Below are positions 1 through 9,062 of a DNA stretch of 64,000 nt, one piece after another. The notes beneath the pieces were generated by a model. The model did not search any database and was not told where the DNA came from. It saw only the letters and a list, made by a program, of their open reading frames with translations. This stretch comes from Loripinus fragilis. Lineage: Eukaryota > Mollusca > Bivalvia > Lucinida > Lucinidae. The stretch is from contig OZ026518.1 of assembly GCA_964019695.1 (NCBI GenBank), forward strand, positions 83,075,950 to 83,139,949. The letters are read 5' to 3'. Both the position numbers and the translations under genes were made by a program. The first letter of the stretch is position 1. The number at the start of each line of letters is the position of its first letter.

Positions 1-300
1 ATATCAAAGATTATTGCAGTTATAAATTACCAGTATATCGATATTTACCACACGAAGAAACAGACTGAAAACATCCCTCGTTCATGTAGTTATCTGCTTT
101 TGAAAACATTGTTTTATTTCATATCGCAGTGTACTTCAGCACCCTATTTTGAAAGTGGCTTGTGCAAATTAGATAAGAAGCTGGACAACTGCAATTTTAC
201 AAATATTTAGCCAAGAAACAGACCTTTTAATGAAAGTAGTTATGAAGTGTGTTAATATAAAACTGAGGGATATACTGAGCTGTTTGCATTACATATTGAA
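1..300. other. No gene recognised
   Basis: AT-rich sequence with no open frame, splice-flanked exon or repeat that I recognise. Confidence 0.5.
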
Positions 301-332
301 CGCCCCTCGTAGGTGGCGCTTTAAGGGTTAAA
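301..332. repeat. Family E terminal fragment
   Basis: The sequence GGCGCTTTAAGGGTTAA (about 314-330) matches the right end of the family E foldback seen complete at 1799-2004. Only the end is present here. Confidence 0.5.
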
Positions 333-340
333 ATAATAAT

Positions 341-560
341 GAGCCGTGGCATGTGATTTCCAACGATGTGGCATATTAACATGTGTAGACTAAGACGAGC
401 GAGTGCAGCATCCTTTTGAGCTTAGAAACCCCAAATGACGTTCAGTCATAAGTTTAATATTCATTGAATATTCATGCGACTAGCAAAGGCTACGCTGGTC
501 TGAGCCTTTGTTGGTCGCACATACCAATTTGTTGGAAATCTAATCTTATCTCGCGGCTCA
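341..560 (+). repeat. Family F foldback element
   Basis: It opens with a GAGCCGTGGCATGTGATTTCC-like end and closes with TTGTTGGAAATC followed by GGCTCA, so the two ends are inverted copies. The middle holds the pair 'agcaaaggct / gagcctttg' that recurs in copies at 1533, 20787 and 59935. It has no coding capacity; it is likely a non-autonomous DNA transposon. Confidence 0.7.
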
Positions 561-748
561 TATTAATCCCTGATATGAAAAACCCAGATGTACCCTGTTA
601 GGAAAACAATGTAGATCCAGATCAGCTAGCCTTTACGAAGCTAGATGATCGGGACCAGCAATATGTTTTCACTCCGCATAACTTTTTTTCGTTGATAGAC
701 ATCGGCATCGTATGGCTGCTTAGTTTAATGTGTTTGTTGACGAGGACC

Positions 749-906
749 TACTGGCTATCTAAACTTCATAGTGAATCATATAAATCACGATTTATTGCCA
801 TTTCTTGTCAATTACCACTTCTGAGATGTCCATACCTCGTGTTGTAGGTATTCCAATGGGTACTAATTGTGCTCCTCTTGGTGCATATTTTGTTAGTTGG
901 GGTAGG
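749..906 (+). pseudogene. Decayed reverse-transcriptase remnant (Penelope-like type)
   Basis: Codons from 749 read YWLSKLHSESYKSRFIA, and codons from 841 in another frame read VVGIPMGTNCAPL. In intact members of a widespread invertebrate reverse-transcriptase group these are two neighbouring conserved blocks (YWLPKLHK..YK.RFIA and GIPMGTNCAPL). The frame change, the lost sequence between the blocks and the stop soon after about 903 show a dead fragment. Assignment to Penelope-like elements rather than another RT group is from memory of the motifs and is uncertain. Confidence 0.55.
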
Positions 907-1140
907 TGAATATTTTTGTTTGCTAAAATCAACAAACGAAGCTGTGGGCCCCTGCTAATGATGCATGTTTTGACAAGCTGACAAAAAGCTTACTAAGTTG
1001 TGCTAGAAATAGAGACAGATTGATGCTGCGGTATCTCTAAACATAAAGTATTTTCCATCCTAGAGCTAAAGCTTTCATCGGTTGGTTGGTGCCTGATACT
1101 TGTCTTTGACTGGGCCCTTGGGATTTCCTATAGGTCTGGT

Positions 1141-1381
1141 CCCAAGGTTATAAAACTTTTTCCATGCTCAACTCAACTGAGTATGAAATTAATCCTTCTC
1201 ATAAATGTTGAAATGCCAACAATTGTTGGCATTTTAACATTTAATAGCAGGATACATACATCATATGAGAGCTTAAAAGCAAGAAATACCTATCTTTTTC
1301 ATCGTTTTAGTTTTCATGAGAAGTTGAAATTTTATGCTCAGTTGAGTTGAGCATGAAAAACGTTTTATAACCTCGGGACCT
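1141..1381. repeat. Family A foldback element, copy 1
   Basis: The outer arms are GGTTATAAAAC..CATGCTCAACTCAACTGAG and their inverse ending GTTTTATAACCTCGGG. An inner palindrome is centred on CCAACAATTGTTGG near 1220. Other copies lie at 3641, 30870 and 63174. Confidence 0.8.
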
Positions 1382-1532
1382 GTTTGTATTTGGTTTCATC
1401 AAAGTATGTTAGTATGTAAATTTGACCCGATACTTTCTCTGTGATGATGTATTGCATCAGTTAGGAAACATCCACGTGAGCTAAATGAACAACAGCAGAA
1501 TCTAGGTCGAATATTTGGCCAATAAATATATA

Positions 1533-1776
1533 TAGCCGTGACATGTGATTTCCAACAATTTGACATTTTGACAAGACTTAGTGTAGACTCGGACGAGCCT
1601 CTGCAGCCTCCTTTTGAGCTTAGAAACTCCAAATGGTGTTCAGTCAGTAGCTTAACAATCATAGAATGCTCAAGCGACTAGCAAAGGCTCTGATGAGACT
1701 GCGCGTAAGCGCGGGCTGATCTGAGGCTTTGCTGGTCGAACATACCACATTGTTGGAAATCTCATGCACTGGCTCA
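1533..1776 (+). repeat. Family F foldback element, copy 2
   Basis: Inverted ends (CATGTGATTTCCAACAAT near the start, ATTGTTGGAAATCTCATG near the end, then GGCTCA) surround a central imperfect palindrome with GCGCGTAAGCGCGG. It is more complete than the copy at 341. Confidence 0.75.
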
Positions 1777-1798
1777 AATTTAATTTATTATTATTTAA

Positions 1799-2004
1799 CC
1801 CTTAAAGCTCCACCTATATTTTGCAGCAGACGACAATTTAAAATTTTGCCGCTTTTTTCAAAAATAACGAATAAGGCATGCTATTTCATGAGAATCGTCT
1901 GCTGGCAGACAATTCTCATGAAATAGCATACTTTTTTTTTTCGAAAATTGGAAAGATGTCTCAAAATTTGTTGTCTGCTGCAGCTGTGATTGGCGCTTTA
2001 AGGA
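1799..2004. mobile_element. Family E MITE with TTAA target duplication
   Basis: The element begins CCCTTAAAGCTCC and ends GGCGCTTTAAGGA, flanked exactly by TTAA at 1795-1798 and 2005-2008. Inside are GCAGCAGACGAC and its inverse GTCTGCTGCAGC, plus a central hairpin of ATTTCATGAGAAT arms. A TTAA duplication suggests piggyBac-type mobilisation, which is an inference. There is no coding capacity. Confidence 0.75.
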
Positions 2005-2083
2005 TTAAGCTGACTGCTGTCCGTTCTAAGGTTGGACGGTAGTCAACATTTTCATATGGGGATATACGGTCGGAAATTTAGTT

Positions 2084-2425
2084 TATCATATGACGTCGCG
2101 TCTGGGAGTGAAATAACGCCATGCAATAAAATCTGTAAACCACTAGTGGTTTATCGATTTTCGGGAAACGTTATGACGTTCATAACAACGTTACATACAT
2201 AATGACAAAATTATGACGTTTTTTATGCCAGAAATGAGATTTCAACGTAATCTTTATGTCATATGATAAATAGAATCTAACATTCGTGCTCTTGTATTAT
2301 TGATTTTATTAAACTCGTTGCGAAAAAGAGATAAAATGCTCGACAAGCCTCGCATTTTATCTCTTTTCCCCAACTCGTTTAAAAAATTCAATAAAACATG
2401 AGCACTCATGTAAGATCCTCTATAA
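2084..2425 (+). repeat. Family D dispersed repeat, copy 1
   Basis: It runs from TATCATATGACGTCGCGTC to GTAAGATCCTCT and is repeated in direct orientation at 13904-14245 with moderate divergence. Its right third is a hairpin whose arms (TTTTATTGAATTTATTAAAC and AGATAAAATGCTCG-type) flank a GC-rich CTCGACAAGCCTCG loop. Confidence 0.75.
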
Positions 2426-2892
2426 AACGTGATTTCCGATCCGACGATAAACCTCCCCAATGGAAATTTTGAATTCTAATGCACTAGTAACATTTTCCTC
2501 AAAAAGACAGTAAACTGCCAACATAGTACTAGTCTGGTACCCTGCCTCCACGACTCTGCCTTGACAACAGCAATAGACGCTGAGTACCAGACTAAGCGAC
2601 GTTATGCAATGACGTTGAGTTTGAGACAGCATATCGCATGATGCACTGTCGCAAAATTACGCTATCCAATCAGACGTCGCGTTACAATTTGCAAGCGCAT
2701 TAGAATAATTGTTGTTTTTGGTGTGTGGGTTAAGGAAGATAAATCTGGTTGCTTTACATTGATTGCGTTGTTAAATGTCTGTCCCTTCCTCACGATGCCG
2801 TGGGCGGGGGTTGGTCTGTGATCTTTGTGGCATTGTCTGATCATTCTCACTTGCTTTTTGGTGCCTGATGCTTGTATTATGCTAGGCTACCA
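2426..2892. other. No gene recognised
   Basis: It contains a short palindrome (CTAGTCTGGTACCCTG near 2527 against GAGTACCAGACTAAG near 2582) and sequence distantly shared with 58540-58610. No coding exon was seen. Confidence 0.5.
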
Positions 2893-2953
2893 TGTCCCAG
2901 GGGGGGGGGGGGGTACTCTGATGTTATTTATAAATACGTAGGCTCGGGCCAAA
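2893..2953 (-). repeat. Family K solo end
   Basis: CCCAGG followed by a G run, then GTACTCTGAT and TACGTAGGCTCGGG, matches inverted the right end of the complete family K element at 27244-27578. Confidence 0.6.
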
Positions 2954-3640
2954 CAAGAAAAAATCATCGTTTGTGTCCTTTCTAGTTTGGTAATCATTTC
3001 GCTCAGATGCTATCTACATTATTGTTACTCAAGTGTCAGGTGCTAAGGTCTCCTGATTCCGGACTGATCTCTGGGTCTTTGCTGGGCAAACATACGAACC
3101 TTTGCTTGATAAATCCAACATAACGACTTGTGCTCCCAGCAAGACTCGGATCAGCCTAGACATCAGCCCAGTCTGATTAGAGTCTTGTCGTCCGTGCTCT
3201 TTTTGAACAAAATATATGTCCTTAGCTATATTCATCGAGCCAAGGCTAATAGGTTTTCGAATTTTCACTGAGCGCAAAGGTCATTGTTTAGGTTTGCTTG
3301 ACATTCACTAGCTCATGGAATTTGATTGATTTGCCACGTTGTGGCATGTACAATGTCATGGCTTATATGTTGGGGGTTAATCGCCAGTTTTGTGGTCGTT
3401 TTAAAACGGATTACCTTATATGAGCCGCGTCGCGAGAAGACACTGCCTCAGTCGTTTGCAATAGGAAAAGACTCACTCAAGTCTGCTCAGCTACAGAGAG
3501 TGGCTAGTTGTTTTCAGTTTTGAATGTTGCAAGTTTTACAGAACACTTCCAAAAAGTGACATTCAAAAGCGCTGATCAGACTGAGCAAATGTACATGCTG
3601 ACATACGCCTTTATTGTCCAAATGCAACGCCGGAAATCAG
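2954..3640. other. No gene recognised
   Basis: The stretch has scattered short pieces shared with other window repeats (for example GAGCCGCGTCGCGAGAAGAC near 3421, related to 7703 and 39313). No credible exon. Confidence 0.5.
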
Positions 3641-3875
3641 GCCTTGAGGTTGTAAAACATTTCATGCTCAACTCAACTGAGCATAAAATTTGTCCTGCTC
3701 ATAAATGTTAAAATGTCAACAATTGTTGGCATTTTAACATTTATGAGCAGAATAAATGCAGCATCTGAGTATCAAACAAGAAATTTCTGTATTTTTCACC
3801 ATTTTACCATATGAGCAATTAAAATTTCATGCTCAGATGAGTTGAGCATGAAAAAAGCTTTATAACCTCGGAGCA
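3641..3875. repeat. Family A foldback element, copy 2
   Basis: Arms GAGGTTGTAAAACATTTCATG and CATGAAAAAAGCTTTATAACC are inverted copies, with the inner AACAATTGTTGG palindrome near 3717. Length and layout match copies 1 and 4. Confidence 0.8.
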
Positions 3876-4033
3876 GCTTTATTTGGACAAAGCCCGTATG
3901 AGTCTGTTTGTGTATACTTTTTTATCTTTTTGTGGGCATATATGAAGGGGTTAAAGTAAAAAGACGAATGCTTCATTATAGTTTCATTATTACCAAGCCT
4001 CAATTAACTACACTATTGTGTGTGAAATACATA

Positions 4034-4239
4034 CAGTAAAACCTGTGTAAAACGGCCACTCTAAAAAAGACCAAAAATGGTTTTCAAGACAGATTATCGC
4101 TTAATGCAGATCAAAAGTATTGCAGAATGCTCTAAAGGGAGCATTCTGCCATACTTTTTGACCTTCATTTAGCTACAAGTTGTCATTAAGGCCTTTGTTT
4201 TGTCTATTTTTGAATGGCCGTTTTACACAGGTTTTACTG
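4034..4239. mobile_element. Family C MITE (TA-flanked, Tc1/mariner-like)
   Basis: Near-perfect inverted ends CAGTAAAACCTGTGTAAAAC and GTTTTACACAGGTTTTACTG are flanked by TA on both sides. A central hairpin reads GCAGAATGCTC / GAGCATTCTGC. A CAGT start with a TA duplication is the Tc1/mariner pattern. No transposase is present. Confidence 0.8.
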
Positions 4240-4243
4240 TACA

Positions 4244-4802
4244 TAGCTTACATTTCTCCAAGAAAACAAATGTTGTGTCCACTCATTGGAAGTGCGCACT
4301 TTCAATCAGCACCACAGCAAAATTTCCATTGGGTAATGATTAAAAAACAAATATAGTCGCTTGCAAATACAATCATGATGGAGATATGTTAGGAATACCA
4401 AACTCAGCATTCTCATATACGATGAAACGGCAGTATCAACCCGTGTACAAACATAGAACCCTCATTATTTAACTTGGTATGGTTTCTGTCTTCATCCCCA
4501 AACCCGTGATTTTTAAAAATACTTAACAGTGAACTTTTCGCATCTAATGAAAAATAAAAAAACAGCGTCCTAGAAAAATACAAGTTTTTTCTTTCTTTCC
4601 TTCATTCATCTCATATTTCTTTTTCTTTTTTCTTTTTTTTTTTTTTTAAAGTTTTACCAACAAAAAAAATATTTCTTTGTACGCGTCTGTCATTTTATCT
4701 ACTTTGGAATTGACCTTTTTGCTCTTTAAATGGTTAATCTATATGTAGACTTTTAGTTTTTAGCCTACGTGCAAAGGGATTAACAAGCTTTACGTAAAAA
4801 TG
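4244..4802. other. AT-rich spacer with T-rich run
   Basis: It has no open frame of note and a T-rich run near 4620-4650. It lies downstream of the ADP/ATP carrier on that gene's strand, so part may be its 3' UTR. I could not place a poly(A) signal. Confidence 0.4.
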
Positions 4803-5004
4803 TTAGCCTTAAAAAGGTACCTAAAATTTGCAGCAGACGACAGTGTCAAATTTTATCCCGCTCTGACAAACCAAATAAGTCTTGATATTTCATGCTCGCA
4901 GATGATTCACATGAAATTCCAATCCTTATTAAACCCCAAAAATCATGATAGATATCACAAAAATTGTCGTCTGCTGCAGCTGTGATTGGCGCTCTAAGTT
5001 CTTA
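4803..5004. mobile_element. Family E MITE at the end of the ADP/ATP carrier gene
   Basis: It has GCAGCAGACGAC near 4832 and GTCGTCTGCTGCAGC near 4968 inverted, ending GATTGGCGCTCTAAG. It stops about 18 bp from the carrier stop codon, so it should form the start of that transcript's 3' UTR. Confidence 0.7.
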
Positions 5005-5021
5005 AATACAAATCGATGGCA

Positions 5022-5933
5022 CTAATCGCCAAGGCGCCATTTTACATAAAGCTCCTGAAACTTGTCGAAACCTGACAGCACTCCGGCACCAGCGACTCCT
5101 CGAAGGATATTGGCACCCGCTCCCTTCATTAAAGACATGAAGCCCTCGGACTTCACAATCTTGAGAGTACAGTCGATGGAGCCCTTGTACTTCACGGCTT
5201 CCCCTGACGTCATCATCATTCTTCTCCTGATCGTGTCAATGGGATAGGACACGAGACCGGCACTGATGGTCACTACATAACCCAACGCAAAGGACAGCAT
5301 GAGACTAGCGTTGTCGCCCAGGACAATAGGCTTCAAGGTGTCGTAGAAACCAAAGTAGCAGCCTCTGTAGACGATGATACCAACGCACGAAATGACAAAG
5401 CCTCTATACAAGCCAGCAACACCGTCCGAGGCAATCGTTTTCTTATAAACGTCCAACATGCCATTGAACTGACGCTCGCCGCCTCCTTTAGAAGATTTGG
5501 CATCATTAGCGAGTCGGGTTCGGCAATAATCTAGGGAATATACAACACACAGGGACAGCGCTCCGGCAGTTCCACCTGATGCCATATTCTTAGCAAAACC
5601 AAGAGCGTAACTGTCCTGTTTACTGGCTTTAAACATTTTCTTTATTGAGTCCTTAAAGGCGAAGTTGAGCGCCTGTGTGGGGAAGTACCGGATACAGTTG
5701 GCCAAGTTGCCCCTCCAGAATGGTATCAATCCCTCCGATCTGAATGTTCTCGTCGTACAGTCTACGACACCCTTGTAGGGTTTGTCTAGACGGCCGGACT
5801 TGATCATCTCATCCTGATTCTGTACCAGAAGCTTCACTCTCTCGATGGGAGCAGCGGCTGTTTTGGATATGACAGCTGCGGCGCCACTGAGGGCGAAATT
5901 CTCCGCGAAACTCAGCTGTTTCTTTCCTGACAT
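5022..5933 (-). CDS. Mitochondrial ADP/ATP carrier (SLC25 family)
   Basis: Exchanges ADP for ATP across the mitochondrial inner membrane. The 303-residue product has the three-fold SLC25 layout, with carrier motifs PIERVK (29-34), SLDYCR (133-138) and PIDTIR (231-236), and the ADP/ATP-carrier signature RRRMMM (236-241). [15 protein letters not shown] (81-95) is also typical. Length fits the family. The start chosen is the ATG at 5931-5933 (MSGKKQ): the open frame continues upstream only through a TTG-started stretch, and a pyrimidine-rich tract ending TTCCAG abuts the ATG, so the upstream bases are intron. The coding region has no intron. Several segments ([17 protein letters not shown] in place of [28 protein letters not shown]) resemble fungal, plant and protist carriers more than vertebrate ANT1-4. 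A family E MITE follows the TAG stop. Confidence 0.95.
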   Translation of the reverse strand: MSGKKQLSFAENFALSGAAAVISKTAAAPIERVKLLVQNQDEMIKSGRLDKPYKGVVDCTTRTFRSEGLIPFWRGNLANCIRYFPTQALNFAFKDSIKKMFKASKQDSYALGFAKNMASGGTAGALSLCVVYSLDYCRTRLANDAKSSKGGGERQFNGMLDVYKKTIASDGVAGLYRGFVISCVGIIVYRGCYFGFYDTLKPIVLGDNASLMLSFALGYVVTISAGLVSYPIDTIRRRMMMTSGEAVKYKGSIDCTLKIVKSEGFMSLMKGAGANILRGVAGAGVLSGFDKFQELYVKWRLGD

Positions 5934-5960
5934 CTGGAAGAGAAAAAACAGAGAATTTAC
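5934..5960 (-). other. Splice acceptor before the ADP/ATP carrier ATG
   Basis: On the minus strand the bases before the ATG read TTCTCTGTTTTTTCTCTTCCAG, a strong pyrimidine tract and AG with no gap to the start codon. It implies a separate, probably non-coding, first exon at higher coordinates. I could not identify that exon or its donor. Confidence 0.7.
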
Positions 5961-5967
5961 ATTTTCA

Positions 5968-6138
5968 GGACCAAATATAGTGGCTGGATAGCGGATAGCT
6001 GACCAAAATAGTGGCTGGATAGGGGTTAGCTGACCAAAAATAGTGACTGCCATGGATAGCGGCAAGCTGATCAAAAGTTGTGGCTAGATAGGGGTTAGCT
6101 TTGAAAGTTAACCCCTATCCAGCCACTATTTTTGGTCT
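5968..6138. repeat. Short tandem repeat plus inverted arm
   Basis: Roughly 32-36-bp units of the type GACCAAAATAGTGGCTGGAT..GGGGTTAGCT recur about four times up to about 6102. A single inverted copy at 6108-6138 could fold back on them. It lies in the presumed 5' intron of the ADP/ATP carrier. Confidence 0.65.
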
Positions 6139-6302
6139 TGAATTGTCGTCTGCTTTTTACGTCTACTGCATATCTTCAAGGGTACTTCAGATTATATTTT
6201 TCATGGAAGCAAAAAATATGAAACCTGGAAACACTCTGATCTGATCAATAGTGTTTGCAATATAGGCTACATAAGAACATAAGCAGGCCGCTTCAAAGAA
6301 TT

Positions 6303-6425
6303 ATAAGACTTGAGTTCATTCTCAGACTAAAACTAAATCGCGATAGTTGGCTGCTTGCAGCCAATCATTGCGCTTTATTTTGAGTCCCAGACTGTACTCT
6401 AGTTTTATAACCTCGAGGCCCGATG
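6303..6425. repeat. Family L foldback, copy 1
   Basis: It carries GACTTGAGTTCATTCTCAGAC, GGCTGCTTGCAGCC, CAATCATTGCGCTTTATTTTGAG and GTTTTATAACCTC, shared with the better palindrome at 15115-15258. The GTTTTATAACCTC end is also like that of family A. Confidence 0.6.
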
Positions 6426-6589
6426 ACAGAGCAGACGACAAAAGTTGTGACTGGCGGGGAAAGGATTAACGCGCATTGTTTAAACGATGTCAGATTTCCA
6501 TATTTGCTAATGGATTTACATGAGATTTTGGTACTTAAAGGGGACATTCTAACACACCTCGCCTATAGAGCCAACGGTAACAAACTGTG

Positions 6590-7000
6590 ATATATCGCAC
6601 AATAATTCACTGCAAAAGTGTGTGATAGTTGACGTCACTAGAAAATGACGTCACTCATGGCGTTAGACGGTGTAACGTCGTTTTTTACGCTTGAAAGACG
6701 TTACAATTACATGTAAAGGTATGCGACGTAGTCTAAGATTTGGCGGGAGTTCTTCAGTGCAATGGCGGAAAGTTGGAAGAAGCTGAAGACTTCGAATGTG
6801 TTTTCGTCGTTTACTGTGTGTTAGAATCGAAATAGATCAGCTCCAGTGCGTGAATTGTTGAGTAATAACTCACTGTTTGTCGGTCAGTTGTACGACGATA
6901 AATCACTCGCGCTGCGCGCTCGTGATTTGATCTTCTTTACAACTGACCTCCAAACAGTGAATTATTACTCAACAATTCACTGCTGGAGCTGATCTATTTC
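6590..7000. repeat. Family M repeat with internal palindrome, copy 1
   Basis: About 6590-6870 recurs inverted at 13250-13525 (shared blocks AGAAGCTGAAGACTTCGAA and GGCGGGAGTTCTTCAGTGCA). About 6828-7000 is itself a palindrome, from GAAATAGATCAGCTCCAG through a TCGCGCTGCGCGCTCG loop to CTGGAGCTGATCTATTTC. Confidence 0.75.
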
Positions 7001-7700
7001 TTAAGCAACATTGAAAGTTGCAAGCCATTTTAAACCATGCAATCTGCCGCAAACCAGATTAAAATCCGGCGTAAAGCAATCCGAAAATGAAAATACTGCA
7101 TTCTACTAAGACAAGGAGGCCAACATTTTGAATATATCTGATTAACTTCCTGTTAATTTTGAAAAGCCAGCAAAATCTCCAATTTTTATTGCAATATGTA
7201 GATATTTTTTTCAAAATCAATTATTTTCAACAGAAGAATCAATAAAATGCAAACAGTTAAAATGAATAGCAGGAAACAAACTAATCTGTTAATGCATATT
7301 TAATTAGGACTGCGTGACGTCACACAGCGTACAATGGCTACCCCCCATAGCTTTCAATTTTCTACTATACAAACTTCTGTAACTTTCTTATTTTTCATTC
7401 GATTTGGATCGGGTTTATGGCAGATTACATGGCTTAAGAAGGGCTTACATTTTTGAGTCACTTACTTTCAATGTTTTTTCCCATTTAACGGTTAGTCGAA
7501 CAGCGACGGTTCAAACTATTCTGGGCATCCACACAGTCTCGTCAGAGCCTTCGCTGCTCGCATACACAACGCGCGCGTGGACGTATATTCAAGCTCAGAC
7601 TAAACATTATACATGTAGCCCCACTTTATAGCTTCTCAAGCATACTCAAATAATGACTTCACTCATATGCGACGAGTTCCACTCTCATGAGCTGGCCAAT
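7001..7700. other. No gene recognised
   Basis: AT-rich, with no convincing exon or repeat boundary. Because it lies upstream of the carrier on its strand, its first exon or promoter could be here; GTAAGTGACTC on the minus strand near 7473 is one possible donor, unsupported. Confidence 0.35.
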
Positions 7701-7896
7701 ATGGGCATCGTCGCAAGAAAACCTGTCTTCGGGGTTTCCGACAAAACGAGTTTCAACCTGAAGCAAGTTTCCGTATGATACTTTCTTGAAAGCGAATAAC
7801 ACAGGCGCTGATCAGACTGCGCGTCTGCGCAGGCTGGTCTGCGCCTGTGTTGTTCGCTATCCCCCGAAGACAGATTTTCTCGCGACGAGGCCCATA
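7701..7896. repeat. Palindromic element
   Basis: Outer arms ATGGGC..GTCGC..AAACCTGTCTTCGGGG and CCCCGAAGACAGATTTTCTCGCGAC..GCCCAT are inverted copies. An inner near-perfect palindrome at about 7792-7857 has GCGAACAACACAGGCGC-type arms around a TGCGCGTCTGCGCA centre. Confidence 0.7.
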
Positions 7897-8986
7897 TGTT
7901 AATTCACCAATGACCTGCAAATGGTGAAAAGACAAAGATTGGTATTTAACTATAAAATGATATGCGTGCACAAGGTATCCAATTTCAAAACATAATAGTT
8001 AAAATTACTAAGTTCACGAAGTTGAGTAAAGCTTCAGAAAGAATTTCACAAACTTAACTAGAGGACTTTGAAAATGCATCACCCAGACTAAATCCTTTAT
8101 TGCAATCAAACACTGAAGATGTCAGTGAGATAATTTTATTGCATATCGAAGTCTGACCAGCATTACGTGTGTCCTAGAAAATTCATGTTTGTAATATTAA
8201 TCTAAGGTATTGAAAGAATAGACATTTTTTTATTGACAGGGGTGGTCAATTTCAAAGGTCATCAAATTCAGCTGTAAGTTAATCCACTTAAAGCTTTAAT
8301 TTCCTAACTCAACAGATATATGTCCTGGGCTTTTGTGACGATTGCATATTCGTCATTGAAGGATTGGAAATGTACTGACAAACTAATACCTATTTAAAGA
8401 TATCGACATACTCCACCCACTCTGATCACAAAAGTCTAGCAATAAAATTCATTTTCTTGAGCCTTTCAAATGTTTCCGTTTGGTTTTGTTGTAAGAGGCT
8501 AAAGATGACAATGTGAATAAATTACGTATGTATCGCGTCTCCTTTTGTATTGTGCAAGTGACGTAAAAGTAAACGTTTTAAGACGTTCTCGATTACCTGA
8601 CAACATATCGCCTGACATGGCTTACTTCAAAACGCATCATAGCCAGTGTTAGCAGTTAACGTCAGTAATGAAAGTATACATAAAGGTAATTAATGGAGAT
8701 GTTTCTGAAAATGAGCTGTAAACTCATGTTTAAGTTTGACGTTTATTTTCGAAATATTGAAGTAATCAATTGATGTTTTGTCTAAAAAAAAAAAAGGTCT
8801 AATAACTGTGTTACTGGTTTTAGTACCATTCACACCACAGTGTACACACAAAAATAACCAAAACGCATCAACATACTTTGCAGAATAGTGTTGGATGCTG
8901 TATGTACCCATGTGACAGCATCAGCAACATCACACTATGATGCAGTCAAATTAACAACTGACTCATACCAATTTTTAGTTGCACAT
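7897..8986. other. No gene recognised
   Basis: About 1.1 kb of AT-rich sequence with only short frames without protein-like character and no clear repeat structure. It ends at the LINE insertion site. Confidence 0.5.
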
Positions 8987-9002
8987 TAAACAACCCCTGT
9001 AT
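8987..9002. repeat. LINE target-site duplication, left copy
   Basis: TAAACAACCCCTGTAT here matches 12980-12995 exactly (16 bp), bracketing the LINE. Confidence 0.85.
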
Positions 9003-9062
9003 ATCTGAATTTCAATCGCGCCTACAAACGGCCTAGGCGCGATTGAAATTCAGATATACAGG
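8996..9062. repeat. Perfect 29-bp hairpin at the LINE 5' junction
   Basis: Arms 8996-9024 and 9034-9062 are exact reverse complements around a 9-base loop. The right arm ends one base before the ORF ATG at 9063. The outer 7 bases of the left arm (CCTGTAT) also belong to the target-site duplication. Confidence 0.9.

Noticed and set aside
6061..6074. N-terminal extension of the ADP/ATP carrier from a TTG codon at 6072-6074
   Set aside because: The 47 extra residues translate an intron's pyrimidine tract and tandem repeats; the ATG at 5931-5933 matches the family start.
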